From NCBI RefSeq assembly GCF_009870125.1, contig NC_046679.1, positions 18,290,001-18,354,000 on the forward strand: 64,000 bases of DNA, given 5' to 3'. Positions 50,655 through 61,995 of this stretch are shown here, one piece after another. The notes beneath the pieces were generated by a model. That model was not told the origin of the DNA and made no database searches. It saw nothing but the letters and a program-made list of their open reading frames with translations. Origin of the DNA: Drosophila pseudoobscura. Lineage: Eukaryota > Arthropoda > Insecta > Diptera > Drosophilidae. Each line of letters opens with the position of its first letter. Within the stretch, counting starts at the first letter, position 1. Position numbers and translations under genes: made by a program.

Positions 50655-51215
50655 GTAGCGCGTCACTTGGCGCACCATTAAGCTCAAGAGCGGAACTGAA
50701 AATTCTCCCAAAAAATAAAACGCAAGCAGCAGTGGAGAAGCGAAAAAGAAATAATCACCGGTGCTGCTGCTTGTATGTACATACATATGTATGTGTGGAT
50801 ACTTTCTATATGCCGTGAGGCCCACGACATAGTGGCACAGGCTCCACTTACGAACGAGGGTTTCGTGTCCGCATGGAACGCCCTCCGTGACCGTTTCCAA
50901 AACAAGAGACTGATACTTAAAGCCCAGCTGAAGATCCTTTTCAGTCTGCCCCAAATCCGTACCGAGTCAGCAGCAGCGCTAAAAAAACTCCAGAGGGCCG
51001 TCCACAAGTGCCTCACGACACTCACCCACTCCGAGATCTCCACAAACAGCGTTTTCGCTGACGAAGTGTTAGTGTACCTCAGTTCCGCTATGCTGCCAAA
51101 AACGACCTTAGAGCTTTGGGAGCAATCCCCACCTGACACGCCATGGACAAGTTTCTGGGCTTTCTCCGTTCACCGTCCTCCTCCAGAGAACAACTAATAT
51201 ATACCTACAAAAACA
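50655..51215 (+). mobile_element. BEL/Pao-type retroelement fragment (fossil)
   Basis: The plus strand resembles part of a BEL/Pao capsid-region (gag) domain, with conserved-looking blocks such as GFVSAWNALRDRFQNKR and LPKTTLELWEQ. Only this internal piece is present; no long terminal repeats or polymerase are seen nearby. It is broken and looks like an old remnant next to LINE copy C. Confidence 0.65.
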
Positions 51216-51526
51216 TTCCAAGTCTTAACAGAGTAACGAAAGCTTAAACGACTCTGTTTGATAACCAATTTTCTTAAACTTATTATTATGCGGAAAACAA
51301 CAAAAATCTAATCTCATGTTCCATTTTTCGTTGTTCCAAATGGACGATAGTTTGCTGAATATAATTTCATACAAAATATCGAACAGTATTGATATAGAAC
51401 ACAACTCTTGACTAGATAGTTTTGCATAACAACGCATCACCAATATATATTTCATAACCAAACTACCTAGTAGATTTTAACTTTTTAAATTTTCTTTATA
51501 AAAAGGGACAGTTATAACTTATTTTA

Positions 51527-52924
51527 ATGCGGCTTACTAATCAGCTATGCGCTCAACATATTGGGTGGCATTTTAAGAAGCATTGGCTAATTCAGGGCAA
51601 GCGTGTGCCGCGTGAAACTGGCGCTGCCGCTGAGTTACTAAGACTTTCAGCTCAAGTCAGGACACCTAATGACATATTAGCTCCGAAAAAAGAGAGGCTT
51701 ATGTGAGTAGGAACGTATATAAATACATATATATAAATATATTTTCGTGATTAATTCAAAAATAGGTTAGACTTCATTGGAACAAGTCCAAGAGCGATTT
51801 CCGAGAACAATGCGAATCTAAAATCGGATTCTACTGCTTGCCATTACTATAATGATAACAGTCTGCTAATTGGTGGATTACCCCAAGCCCAAGTATTGAC
51901 AAATACTATAGAGGTTAAAACGTTTCCTCCAAAAATCGAAGAAGCTGTTGCTAACCAGAAGTTGCCAAACGGTATTGATAGAAATATTCGAAACGCTATT
52001 TTATCTGCACATGTGCTTGATGCTGAGCAGGTTAAATTGCCTAAAATTAAGTTGATTGAGCGACCTGCCTTTAACTTGCCTCGCAACTATGGAATTTCCC
52101 ACGAAAGAATCAAGTAACAGGCACCTACCTCTCAATTTATGGCATACAATAATATGAATTTATTTTTAGTCGACTACTAGTAAACAAAATATTACATGAA
52201 ATTGAAAAATTGGCTGGTCGTTCCCTCGCAGTACGCCGAAAGCTGTTTGATAATGCTGCATTTAAAGCGTCATTGAATAAAGACAGTGATAAGATTGGAT
52301 TTGCGATCAATGCAAATAAATTAGTTTGCTCTAATCGTGCGATTGAAGGTGTGAAATTGAAGTTTAACGGCAATTTGCCTGATCTGTACCCAATGAAATG
52401 TACAATTTCAATACCAAAAAAGCCTATTGTTCAAAATGACTTCTATCGTAAGTAATAGGAATGAAAGCGAATTATTCAATGTAAAAAAAATCATATTTTC
52501 AGCGTTTCGGACAGATGCGACCTGCTCTCATCCACACACCGTTTTTTCTGTCTTTGATACAAATTTGGTAAACACTCATGGATCCGAGGTCACAACTTCT
52601 CAATTTCAAGCACGAACATTATTAAAAGGGTTTGTAGTTGCTGTAGCACGGGCCAAGCATTTGTATGGCGCCTCCAGTGAAGGAGATCTGGCAAAACCCA
52701 TCGTTGTACAAAGTGTTCAGACCGACGGTAGGACATTTCACTTTGGTGTATTCCAGCTGAATACCCTTGATATTAGTTCTAAGAACTCTTTAAAGAACTA
52801 TTGGTTCCACAGGGAGAGTTACGAATTATTTTCCAAGTGCGGTTACGAAGCAGGGAGGGCGTATTTAGATAATTACAATAGCGACATCTTTCGCATACTT
52901 AATGCACTTTATTGTAGCTCCTAA
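51527..52924 (+). CDS. mRpL37: Mitochondrial large-subunit ribosomal protein L37
   Basis: A mitoribosome large-subunit protein of the mL37/mS30 family. Exons: 51527-51702, 51766-52113, 52170-52447 and 52503-52924, giving 407 residues; introns are 63, 56 and 55 bp, and the phases (2, 2, 1) all match. The protein starts MRLTNQLCAQHIGWHFKKHW, a basic amphipathic presequence-like N-terminus. Later blocks include RLLVNKILHEIEKLAGRSLA and the C-terminal FHFGVFQLNTLDISSKNSLKNYWF, typical of mRpL37. AATAAA follows at about 52934. It lies 3 kb downstream of Art1 on the same strand; in D. melanogaster these two genes are also close, which supports both names. Confidence 0.9.
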
Positions 52925-53229
52925 AATATACAAAATAAAGTTTTAAAGTACAAAATTAAAACAAATTACATTTCCCTTTTAAGAGGACCATGCGCTTAAA
53001 TGTTGTCAGTATTTTTTATACAGTCGATTATATTGTAAAGCTTTAAGAAAATGAAACTTTCTGTATGCGGCAGATTATTATATATTTTTGATAAAATACG
53101 GTCTACTACTGGCTTTAGTTTTGATATTTACGAGTAGTCCACTCAACTTTCTTTTTTTAATATATTTTAAAGCCTTTAATTGAATGTGTTTTTACATACA
53201 CATTACCGGATTTAGGAATAGAAATTTGA

Positions 53230-54992
53230 GAATTAGTTTTCAAATATTTGAGAATTTTTGGATGGAGCTATGAGCCACGGCACCCGGTGTGAAGTTGTTG
53301 AAGAGGGAGCCTTCATATCGAGAAAAGCTATTAGTGAGTATTCTTTGAGATGCAGAGATTTTTCTACACTCGAGATCACTTCATGAAATGCCGTTTCCGT
53401 GGATTTTTCTTTCCGATAGGCATGCTGCACACTTGAGTACAGCTGGGGACTTATGGTTGTCCGTAATTGTAACCCGATAAGTCTCTCAAAGGTTTTGAGT
53501 AGGAAAGACGATAAACTGATTGGTGTAAAGTCTTTCGGGGTTGAGTGTGAGGCTTTGCCTGCTTTAGGGATGAAAACTATCCTAGCCTTAAGCCATGCTT
53601 GCGGTATTGTGCATACCGCCAGTATCTTCCGGCAGATACTATGTAGCCAGTTGATGGCCGTATCCCCGGCCTTCTGAAGTTGGGCCGGGATTACCGGGTC
53701 CGGGCCTGGCGATTTAAACGGGTTGAAACTGTTTACTGCCCAACTTATGTTCCGTTTTGTAAGGATATGGTCCATGGATTCTACCGATCCCTCTCCTTGG
53801 AGGATGTCGGCTCGGTGGTTGTGCATCCGGGGAATGTGTAGGGACTCCTCACTGGAGTTGGTCCACGTAGCATCATTCTTTTTGAGGTAACCTACCGAAG
53901 GGGTAGTTTTTGAGGGAACTTTCCAGAGTCTTGCGGCCTCCGAAGTTTCCTCGATTTCGGAGCAAAATTTTTGCCAGGAGGCTCTTTTAGCCTTCCTCGT
54001 TTCCTTTTTGTATAGTGCTAGACTGGTTTTATAGTCTGTCCAAGGGTGAAGGATGTCTAGTTGCTTAGACCACCAGGGTGGTTTCTTTTTCCCCCTTGGT
54101 CTGGTAGAAGGGAATGCTGCCTTGTAGGCTTTGTTGCTCGCATCCGTAAACCTGTTCACAAGACGGTTTAGGTTGTCTTCCGTGCTCGGGCAATTAAGGG
54201 CGTTAGGAGGGAGTAGTTTCTTTAGGGTTGCGCTATATTTTTCCCAGTTGGCTTTTCTGGAGTTGATATAGTCGGTGGGTTTGGGGATCTCGAAGGATAA
54301 TATCGTCTCGATATACTTGTGGTCTGAGAAGGAGTGGTCTCCTAGGACTTTCCAGCTCTTGATTGTGCCTTTTCTCCATGGCATTGAGGAGCTCCGCCGA
54401 CGCTACCTTGCTTTTACACAAGTTGAGCTGCAGCGCAATCAAAATCATTGGTGCCTGGCTCAGTTGCGCCTGACGCGTTGACTACCGAAGCGAAGTCTTC
54501 GAGCGCAAGACCCTGGGCGGTCTCCACGATGGATTCGAGACCTAGGTCCTTTTCCACCTCGCCTACCTATAGGGTGTGCGCTTCCTTATCCTCGGGGTGG
54601 CGTTTTTTGTGGCTCAGGTAAACGCCGCACATGCCCCACGCCTTCTTCCCAAATCTGGATTAGCCAGCTGTCCACGACCTCCAGCTTGATCTCCTGCCTA
54701 CCTTAGGGTTGGGTTGGCGGTTCACTTCAGTATTTTGACCCCATTGAGTCACCCAGCAGCATCGAAGGTGGGGTCGTCATCCATCTGCTCAAACAGTGCA
54801 ATAAGCTTAGTTTTTGGCGTTTTGGCCGCTTTCGATGGAGGGGCCGCACTCTTGGGCTCGCGTTGCCGCTTGCTCGCTGGCACTCTCAGTCGTGCGTTGC
54901 TTCTTGGCGGCCATCATCTCCTCCACCTTATTCGAATTCACCGTTCGACACCCTTCTTTGTGATAGAAACAAATTATGTCAAATTTGTGCAT
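53230..54992 (-). mobile_element. LOA-clade-like LINE remnant (Bilbo/TRIM type)
   Basis: The minus-strand frame 53233-54384 reads as the endonuclease end and the first RT blocks of a non-LTR element: DHSFSDHKYIETILSFEIPK, SFNPFKSPGPDPVIPAQLQK, IPQAWLKARIVFIPKAGKAS, FTPISLSSFLLKTFERLIG and LIAFLDMKAPS; the element ends before the catalytic YxDD. A preceding frame (54233-54448) gives an ORF2-start-like LNLCKSKVASAELLNAMEK joined close to RPQVYRDDI, so most of the endonuclease is deleted. The 54480-54992 stretch contains ORF1-like remnants (EEMMAAKKQRTTE). The wording of the RT blocks recalls LOA elements of obscura-group flies. Confidence 0.75.
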
Positions 54993-55413
54993 ATTCCGAA
55001 AATTTTTAAGATTTTGAAGATATCAATTTCCTGTGCCTGCGGTATGAAATCAGCTATAATAGACGGAGTGCCGGAATATATGTATAATATAAGTTACATA
55101 AATCATAAGATAACATACATACAAACTGTTTATCAGGTGCTCATACAAAAAAGTAAAATTCGGACAACCAACAGAAACCGGTGGAAAATATGGAATGTTT
55201 CTAGCAACAAATAATGTCGACTTTTTTTCAGTGTAATTAAGTACACACATATGTATGTATGCATGCATTTCTAACTACTTTATGTGATACCATAGCAACG
55301 CTGATGCACTAATTTGTTTATGCATCGATGTATTGACTGCTAATAAAAGCACTTGGGCAAGTTCTTACACCACTACACATTTAAAATTGAAAAAAGGGGA
55401 AAAATTCGGTATC

Positions 55414-56774
55414 ATGAACAAGCAGAAGTCAAATAATAGCTCCAATAACAGTGGAACATCTTCGGAGACTAGTGAGACTCAAAGTGTTGAAGACCATCAA
55501 ACAGTTTTACTATCTAACAATCGTAGTTTATCATTGAGTAGGTAAGGTTCACGTTGGTTGTTTGTTCGTTTAAATATAATTTGCAATATGTGCGTAATCC
55601 AACATAAAGCTTCTCATAAAATAGGGCCAAAAATAGCTGGAAACGTATGAAGGAACTGGCTTCAGAAAAGGAAAAGGAAAATGAATCTAAACGCCCACCA
55701 TGGCGGGCAGTTAGCGTGTCAACGCTTACCAAACCTGACAAGAGTGCATTGCTTCGTGCTAAATTACTTGATGCATCAAGGTAATCAATATAAATCATAT
55801 AATTTATATAGTAATTGATAATAATAATAGAAAAAACTGTTTTTGCCGCTTTAGACGATTAAGAGCTGGAAAAGTAAATGTAGGTCTTCAAACGGACTTT
55901 GTGCCGACTAAGCTTATGAAAGAAGCCAGCGTCGATGCACAATATGATTTAATTTTGCACAAAGATATTGGGATTCTTACCGATGGACAATATTGTAGGA
56001 AGAAGGATGGCTTTCAACAGTGTAATTAAATTTTCTTTGAAATATTGAATCAGTGAATCACTTGAATCATTTAATCGGATGACCATTTCAGATATTTTGA
56101 CCTATTCCATGTCACAAATGACCGACAGCATTGCTACAGTTTCTCGGTATACACAAACGCTTCTGCCCAAAGCTTATAATAAGGACGTCATTAATAGTTA
56201 CTTAATACAATGTAACGAAGATGAAAATGGTATTGTCTCAAATTTGGAGACGGGTTTCGATGATACAATTACTAGAATACGAAAGTTGTATTTTGACGAG
56301 GAGTCTCAATTACAAAGACATGCGGTAGGCGCAAATCGTGGCGGTCTTAACTTAACACCTACCCTAGCCTCGTGGAATTTTGATGATGATCCAGTTGAAA
56401 TGGAATCTGATCGACATTTTATACCTTATACCATAGACTCGTACAGCCCGTGGCGCAGTTTCGCCCCTATTCCTTTTCAGTTGAGGGGCAATTCAGTTAT
56501 TGGAACTATGAAAATTGATTGGTATGCTTTGCTGCAGTCTATCGATGAACTAATAAAGGAGTCAAACCATTTAGTAGACAAACTTGAACAGATTATGCTG
56601 GGCAATAGTTTGCATCAAAAAACTTTTTTGACTAATATAGATCAAATTACAAAATTCAAGTCTAGCAACATTAAGCCCCCATCTGAGCATTGGTTGCCAA
56701 TCATTGAACAACAAGAGAAGCAATTAAAAGCTATTTTAAGCACGCCTGAATCCAGTTATGTTACCCCCGAATAA
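55414..56774 (+). CDS. Uncharacterised 377-residue protein
   Basis: Exons: 55414-55541, 55625-55780, 55855-56021 and 56092-56774; introns are 83, 74 and 70 bp and all phases match (2, 2, 1). The N-terminus is Ser/Asn/Thr-rich (MNKQKSNNSSNNSGTSSETS), followed by a basic stretch (NSWKRMKELASEKEKENE), then a longer folded-looking part: TYSMSQMTDSIATVSRYTQT, WNFDDDPVEMESDRHFIPYT and a helical C-terminus (SIDELIKESNHLVDKLEQIM). No signal peptide or membrane segment is seen. I do not recognise the family; the C-terminal helices could form a coiled coil. AATAAA occurs about 25 bp after the stop, so the 3' UTR is short. Confidence 0.85.
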
Positions 56775-56944
56775 AGAATATGTTCTTAATGTTTACGAAA
56801 TAAAAACCCAGTCGGAGTATATATATATATTAGGGGTAAGATCCCTATGCACGCGCTTTGCTCGATCAAAATTGAAAGAGAACTCGAGCTGCGTTGAGTT
56901 TTTGTTTTATATTTTTGCTTGTTTTCGTTGTTAACCATTCAAAT

Positions 56945-57035
56945 TCGTTCTTAGAAACACGTCTTTCTGGCGTCTGCCGGAGAGAGCTATACTGACTAAG
57001 TATCGGTCACAAATGTAGAGCTGCGGTCTCCGCAG
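56945..57035 (+). repeat. DINE-1/INE-1-like repeat tail
   Basis: Only the 3' blocks remain: CTGCCGGAGAGAGCTATACT, TAAGTATCGGTCACAAATG and GCTGCGGTCTCCGCAG. They match the tail of the 39.5-kb copy. Confidence 0.5.
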
Positions 57036-57174
57036 GGCGTGTACGATAATTGTTTACATGCATTGCAATTAATGACAAAAATTAAATGTTTATTTTGTTA
57101 ATGGAATAATATTTTGTAATGGTTCCTGTAATATGCTAAAAATAAAAAACTTATTAAAAATTCAATCATATTGG

Positions 57175-58800
57175 CTATGCTTTCTTTTCTCCGAAATTCA
57201 CAGCAGGTGTCCGCTTTCCGTGTGAGTTTTTCTTGGGAAGAAGCTTTAGAAGAATATTTGAGGCGGATTTACTGTCCAAAGGGCAATTGGAGTACACTTC
57301 TTCGCATGGTTTATCGTTTTCGCGCTTTCCAATTTCCAATGCCTCTTTTATAGCCGTCCCATCCAAAAGGTAGTCCACCAATACATTTCTGAAAATAGCA
57401 TATTTTGAATATGTTATACGTAAAAATTTAATCACGTAAGGAAAATATTACATCTAAATTAATCTTATTACTTATAAAACTTAATCCACCGAATCGATAC
57501 AATTTTTGTTGTCGGTAAATTATTACAGTGTTTGGCAACAATTAGCTTAGAATGAAAAAAAATGAGCCGACAAAAATCTATCAACATTTTTCGAAAATCA
57601 TTTTCGAAAATGATTCTATGATTCTATGTGCATCTACATGCATCTGTATGCATGATTTGGCTCTTTGTGACTTTTCCCTGATTCCAACACGCCGTAAGAC
57701 GGTTGAGGCCATAAAGTATAATTTAGCAATAAAAATACATTAACCATTTATAGGGGAAGGAAAGTTAAAATACCACACTAAATATTTGAGCTGTTACTTA
57801 CTCTGAAAGCATATGAATAAATTCGTCCATTTGGTCCGAGGATCCACCCTTCATGTTATATTCAGTTGATCGAACATACCCGCAAACTGTGCGCTGCATG
57901 CAACTGGTAGAATCAATATTATTCTGACTCAGTACATCGTCAATTTTGCTTATCATTGTGCTGAGAGACGTAAGATCATTATCCTCACCTGTACGAAAAC
58001 GAGAACTAAACACTATCTGGCTTTAAAACACACAAAATTGTCCACTTACTTCGTCCATATCCTCCGTAACCACCATGAAAAGCCGACAGAATTTTGGGTA
58101 TTAGTATAATGGCACCAATGCCGACCAGCGTGCCCAACACTACGCCACCGAGATCCAGTTTGATGGGATTATACGCTGATAGTCCTGTACCACCAGGATA
58201 TCCCTTTATATAATGATGATAACAATTATTTATGCACAATTTAAAGTGTTATATCGTAGTAGTATTTTACTTTTAAACACGAGCTTTTCTGATTACTTTC
58301 TCTCACTACCACCAAAAGATAAATTTGATTTTGTTATATCCATCTGACTATTATTAAATAATAACCATAATAGCCAACTGTGGTTTAGTAAGGTTAATAT
58401 TTTTTGAAAATATCCATTTGGAGATGCTTTGAAGCTATAATTTAATTAAGTGTCATGAACATGTGACTACGTACATTTAAAGAGCCGTAGCCTGTCGTGT
58501 ATCCCAGCCGTTCAAGTCTATCTTTAGTTGAGGCTGTCTGCGGCTCATTCAGCTGTGTCTTATTTTCGTTGTAGTATGATCGATTACGCTGAATTTTTTC
58601 AGAATTGAATCTAGAAGAGAATGAAATAGTTTATCAAAGTGTAACAACATTAGAAGTAAAATTTACCATTATGCTAAATCAATTTGCACAAAGAACTTAA
58701 CTTACTTTTGACCTTCGTCATATTTGGGTATGGCGTTCGTATTACTTAGTATAACCATCATGCAAAGGATCTGCAGAACTACGACGCAATTTAAATTCAT
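57175..58800 (-). CDS. Secreted or membrane insect protein with Cys-pair helical domain
   Basis: Exons: 58706-58800, 58475-58610, 58050-58203, 57802-57988 and 57175-57388, giving 261 codons with phases 2, 0, 1, 2 all consistent. The N-terminus is a signal peptide (MNLNCVVVLQILCMMVILSN). A second hydrophobic stretch follows (GGVVLGTLVGIGAIILIP), flanked by Gly/Tyr-rich GYPGGTG and HGGYGGYGR, then a helical region with paired Cys (NNIDSTSCMQRTVCGYVRST) and a basic tail (KKNSHGKRTPAVNF). This layout fits a family of arthropod secreted or single-pass proteins without known function; I do not recall a gene name. A canonical TATA box lies about 120 bp upstream of the ATG, suggesting a tissue-restricted rather than housekeeping promoter. 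Confidence 0.85.
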
Positions 58801-58921
58801 AATGCTCTTGAGTGGTATAGTATCCTTTAGCGGTTCCAATTTGTTGTGTCGTTGTGTCTGTGGCTACAATCTGTTGTAAGTCCCGCTCCAAACTGGTGTT
58901 TCAGAGAGACCATCTCTACTA

Positions 58922-58929
58922 TTTATATA
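58922..58929 (-). promoter_or_regulatory. TATA box of the 57.2-58.8 kb gene
   Basis: TATATAAATAG on the minus strand, with a likely start site about 30 nt downstream near 58895 (CTGAAACACCAG). This leaves a 5' UTR of roughly 95 nt before the ATG at 58800. It is the clearest core promoter in the window. Confidence 0.65.
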
Positions 58930-59216
58930 CTTTGCTAAAGAAATCATGCAATTTGTTCATTTTACAATTTGTCAAGCAAGCACTATGATGTGCATATTAT
59001 TTACGTATTTATGAAAAGTGAGGAAAGAAAATCATTCTAGCACAACGACTGAGCACGTACCTGTCCCCATATAGTCACTTTCATATGTATTGTCAAATAT
59101 GTAAAGAGGCACATACATATATATGGCCAAACATACGTATATCTTGCGGCAGGCACATCACTGTATGTAGTATGTATTAAGTATCTTTACGTTTAATGCG
59201 ATTTTATATTGCATAC

Positions 59217-59399
59217 TCAATTATTTAACAAAATTATCACAGCCGCAGACACGACAAAAACACTTACTAACAGCCATGCTATGTGGGCGGATAAGTTGGG
59301 CACCCATGCATTTCCAACAAAATTGTGCTTTGTGTCGCAATCGGGGCTTGGAGTCAGAGACACATGGAAGTGTTTGCACCTGAAAGGCTCGGTAACCAT
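59217..59399 (-). CDS. Probable 60-aa tail-anchored small protein
   Basis: The frame MVTEPFRCKHFHVSLTPSPD...WLLVSVFVVSAAVIILLNN-stop has a single hydrophobic segment at its C-terminus, as in tail-anchored or small single-pass proteins. Upstream, a 60-bp intron can be drawn in the 5' UTR: donor CGG/GTAAAG at 59486, acceptor CTTAATACCAG at 59427, with a good branch-like CTTAAT. After its removal the ATG at 59399 is the first in the message. About 80 bp further upstream are ATCGAT-containing sequences (CTATCGATCG) like a DRE-type promoter. If the intron is retained, an ATG at 59475 starts an 84-codon frame (MTIWEKTSNHVSD...) in another register. A GTAAGT inside the membrane segment could also act as a donor. 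No family is recognised. Confidence 0.5.
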   Translation of the reverse strand: MVTEPFRCKHFHVSLTPSPDCDTKHNFVGNAWVPNLSAHIAWLLVSVFVVSAAVIILLNN

Positions 59400-59880
59400 T
59401 ATTAGAGGTACCCGACCAAATGATTTCTGGTATTAAGTCACTGACATGATTGCTCGTCTTTTCCCAAATAGTCATACAGCCTTTACCCGTTATTCCCAGT
59501 GATAGCCTTGCTTTTCGATCGATAGCTATACTACTTAGGATGAAGGGATCCGATATCTTTCAACCTTATATACAAATAAATGGTTCGATTCGTTACTTGC
59601 TGTTCTTGTTGGTTTGATTATATTAATAAGCTAAAAAGTGTTTTTTACGACAATATGTCTTTTAACGTATCGTTCATATGGCTGCTGATCCATTGGACAG
59701 ACGAAAATCGATAGATCGGACCTCCCCTCGCCTCCTGTGCCTCTTCAGAGTAAAGATACTACAAAAACTCAAGATTTGATATTCAAAAAGCTTTGAATTA
59801 AATGTCTGATTTAAAATTTTTAGCAATATTTTTAGATTCAAAATTTAAGATTTATGAAAAATGCACATGCTCGTAATAAA

Positions 59881-61995
59881 ATGGTTATGGACTTAGATCA
59901 CTGCTGTGATCCCGCATCTAGGTAAGCGAGAAGGAATATTTTTTGTGTTAAAGCTAATACAATTTTATTTCTGGCATAGTTCATCAAGTTCAACCAAAAT
60001 ATTCTGCAATACAAATAATATTTGTAGCTCTTGCCGATGTCATCGCTGTTGTAGGAGTTCATTTTTGAATGATCATACCTATTCTTTGCTGAAAAGGATC
60101 TGCCATAAGATAATAAAAAGCCATAGCCGTCAACAGTGTCGGGAAAGTTATTCAGTCTTCGAAGGAGGTAATAGTACCAATCTACGAACGCCTATCGATC
60201 AGCGAGGTTAGCTTCAAACATGTTTTTTGATTATTATTTACTATTTCATTTTTGTAATATGTAATTCAGGTTCGTTGAAGGATTTTGGCTGGCAGAAGAG
60301 ACGTAGCGAGGAATACAATAAAAGAGGACAAACTGTTGAAGGTAAATTAAAACCCATAATCGATTTGGGCCCCTTAAAGAAGTCACTTAAAGATAAGGGT
60401 AGTAATGACGAGGAAATTAGGGCTTCGAAGAGATTAAAGAAAGGATCAAACGGAAAAAATCAGCTATCCGCTGAAGGAAAAAGTGAAGATCGAAACAAAA
60501 ATAGTGCCAAGCCCAGCCAAGATGCAGATGCAAGTGTTTTATCCAAAAAGTCACGAAAAGACAAAGGCCGGGGTGGAAAAGGAGACGATAAGGAAAATGG
60601 CAATACAGAAAAAGATGCCTCCAAAAGATCTGTCAAAGGTAAGGCTCTAGAAGATACAGATGGCGAACACAATAAGGATCGCAAAGATAAAAAAGATACA
60701 GATGTAGCTGCATCTAGAAAGTCGCGAAAAAATAAGCGCCGAGGCGATAAAGACGACGATAAGGAAAGTGGTAACACAGATGGAGAAGAATCCAAAAAAT
60801 CTCGGAAAGGAAAAAATGAAAAAGAAATAGATGGCGACCGCAACAAAGAAGCGGGTAAAAATGTATCTAGGAAATCCGATAAAGACAACAGGCGAGGGAA
60901 TAAAGATAACGATGACAATGGTAACAGTAAAAAAGATAAAACTGAATCGGGAAAATCTATGAAAGATAAAAACCGAAGTGGAAAAGAACTGGAACTGGAA
61001 AAAGGTGCTAACGATCGGAGCGAATCTAAAAATCCTATTAAAGGTTCAGGAAATTCAAAAAAGCGAAAATCTCATATTGACGACGATGATAATAATCGAT
61101 CTCCGAGCAATTCAAAGAAAGACCAAGTTGATGGATCGGGAAAGTCTATGAAAGATAAAAACCGAAGTGGAAAAGAACTGGAACTGGAAAAAGGTGCTAA
61201 CGTTCGGAGCGAATCTAAAAATCCTATTAAAGGTTCAGGAAATTCAAAAAAGCGAAAATCTCTTATTGACGACGATGATAATAATCGATCTCAGAGCAAT
61301 TCAAAGAAAGACCAAGTTGATGGATCGGGAAAGTCTATGAAAGATAAAAACCGAAGTGGAAAAGAACTGGAACTGGAAAAAGGCGCTAACAATCGGAATA
61401 ATCAATCTCCGAGCAAGAAAGACCAAGGTGGTGGATTTTCGAAATCTAAAAAAGGCACTACTGGGGAAATCGGAGATAAGTCTATCGATGACGATGGTAG
61501 AGTTGACATAGGCGGTTCTAAAAAAAAATATGGTGATAATGCAAGAAATACAATTAGTGTCGAAGATAAAAGTAAATCACATGGAAAGTCATTAAATAAA
61601 AAGAAGGGTGACATCAATATAAATAAAAAGAAGAACCAGCGCCCTTCCAGTCAAAGTGCCTCTAAATTAAAGGTTGAAAGTAAATCCGGTGTACGGTATG
61701 GTATCAAAGGGTCGAAAAACATTCAGGTTGACAGTCCTACAAGTAGATCTGAGTTAAACAGGCAGAGATTCCTCAGGCCTAGTCGCTGCGATGAAGTTCG
61801 GCCGTGTGATATCCTGCGTACCCATTTGGAGCAACGAGATCTTTCAAGAGGGTATATATATATACAGCTCATTGTAAAAACAATTTTAATTTATACGCTT
61901 TTATTTTTAGCTTTCATAGCTGTCCACGAACCAACAACTGTAGGATGTGCAGACCATGTTGTCTCAATGGTGTGACTGGCATATCTTGTTGCTGA
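59881..61995 (+). CDS. Cys-rich / Lys-Ser-Asp repeat / Cys-rich protein
   Basis: Exons: 59881-59921, 59980-60206, 60270-61851 and 61911-61995, giving 644 codons with phases 2, 1, 2 consistent. Exon 1 is MVMDLDHCCDPAS; exon 2 carries a dense Cys cluster (ICSSCRCHRCCRSS); exon 3 is a very basic and acidic Lys/Ser/Asp/Gly-rich region with 63-residue repeats; and the last exon ends in a second Cys cluster (FHSCPRTNNCRMCRPCC... ISCC-stop). The last splice is chosen after AGAGG/GTATAT because only that phase yields the Cys tail mirroring exon 2; reading through or using the other phase gives a plain hydrophobic end. Charged, low-complexity, Cys-capped proteins are common among fly male-germline proteins, but function is unknown. 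Upstream exons are short, as in fast-evolving genes. Confidence 0.75.
60947..61420 (+). repeat. In-frame 189-bp tandem repeat
   Basis: Two full and one partial copies of a 189-bp (63-codon) unit begin at about 60947, 61136 and 61325. The unit reads SGKSMKDKNRSGKELELEKG, then RSESKNPIKGSGNSKKRKS, then a DDDDNNRS block and SNSKKDQVDG. Only a few substitutions separate the first two copies, so the duplication is recent and the frame is kept. Confidence 0.9.

Noticed and set aside
54714-55214. Plus-strand 166-codon frame
   Set aside because: It overlaps the LINE remnant in antisense and continues into AT-rich DNA with no motif.
60460-60918. Antisense 152-codon Ser/Leu/Phe-rich frame
   Set aside because: It is the mirror of the Lys/Ser/Asp-rich coding exon on the plus strand; such frames arise automatically opposite biased codons.
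61852-61975. Read-through C-terminus with a hydrophobic stretch (LIYTLLFLAFIAV)
   Set aside because: This translates the intron (GTATAT...TTTTTAG). The spliced frame gives a Cys-rich end matching the style of exon 2.
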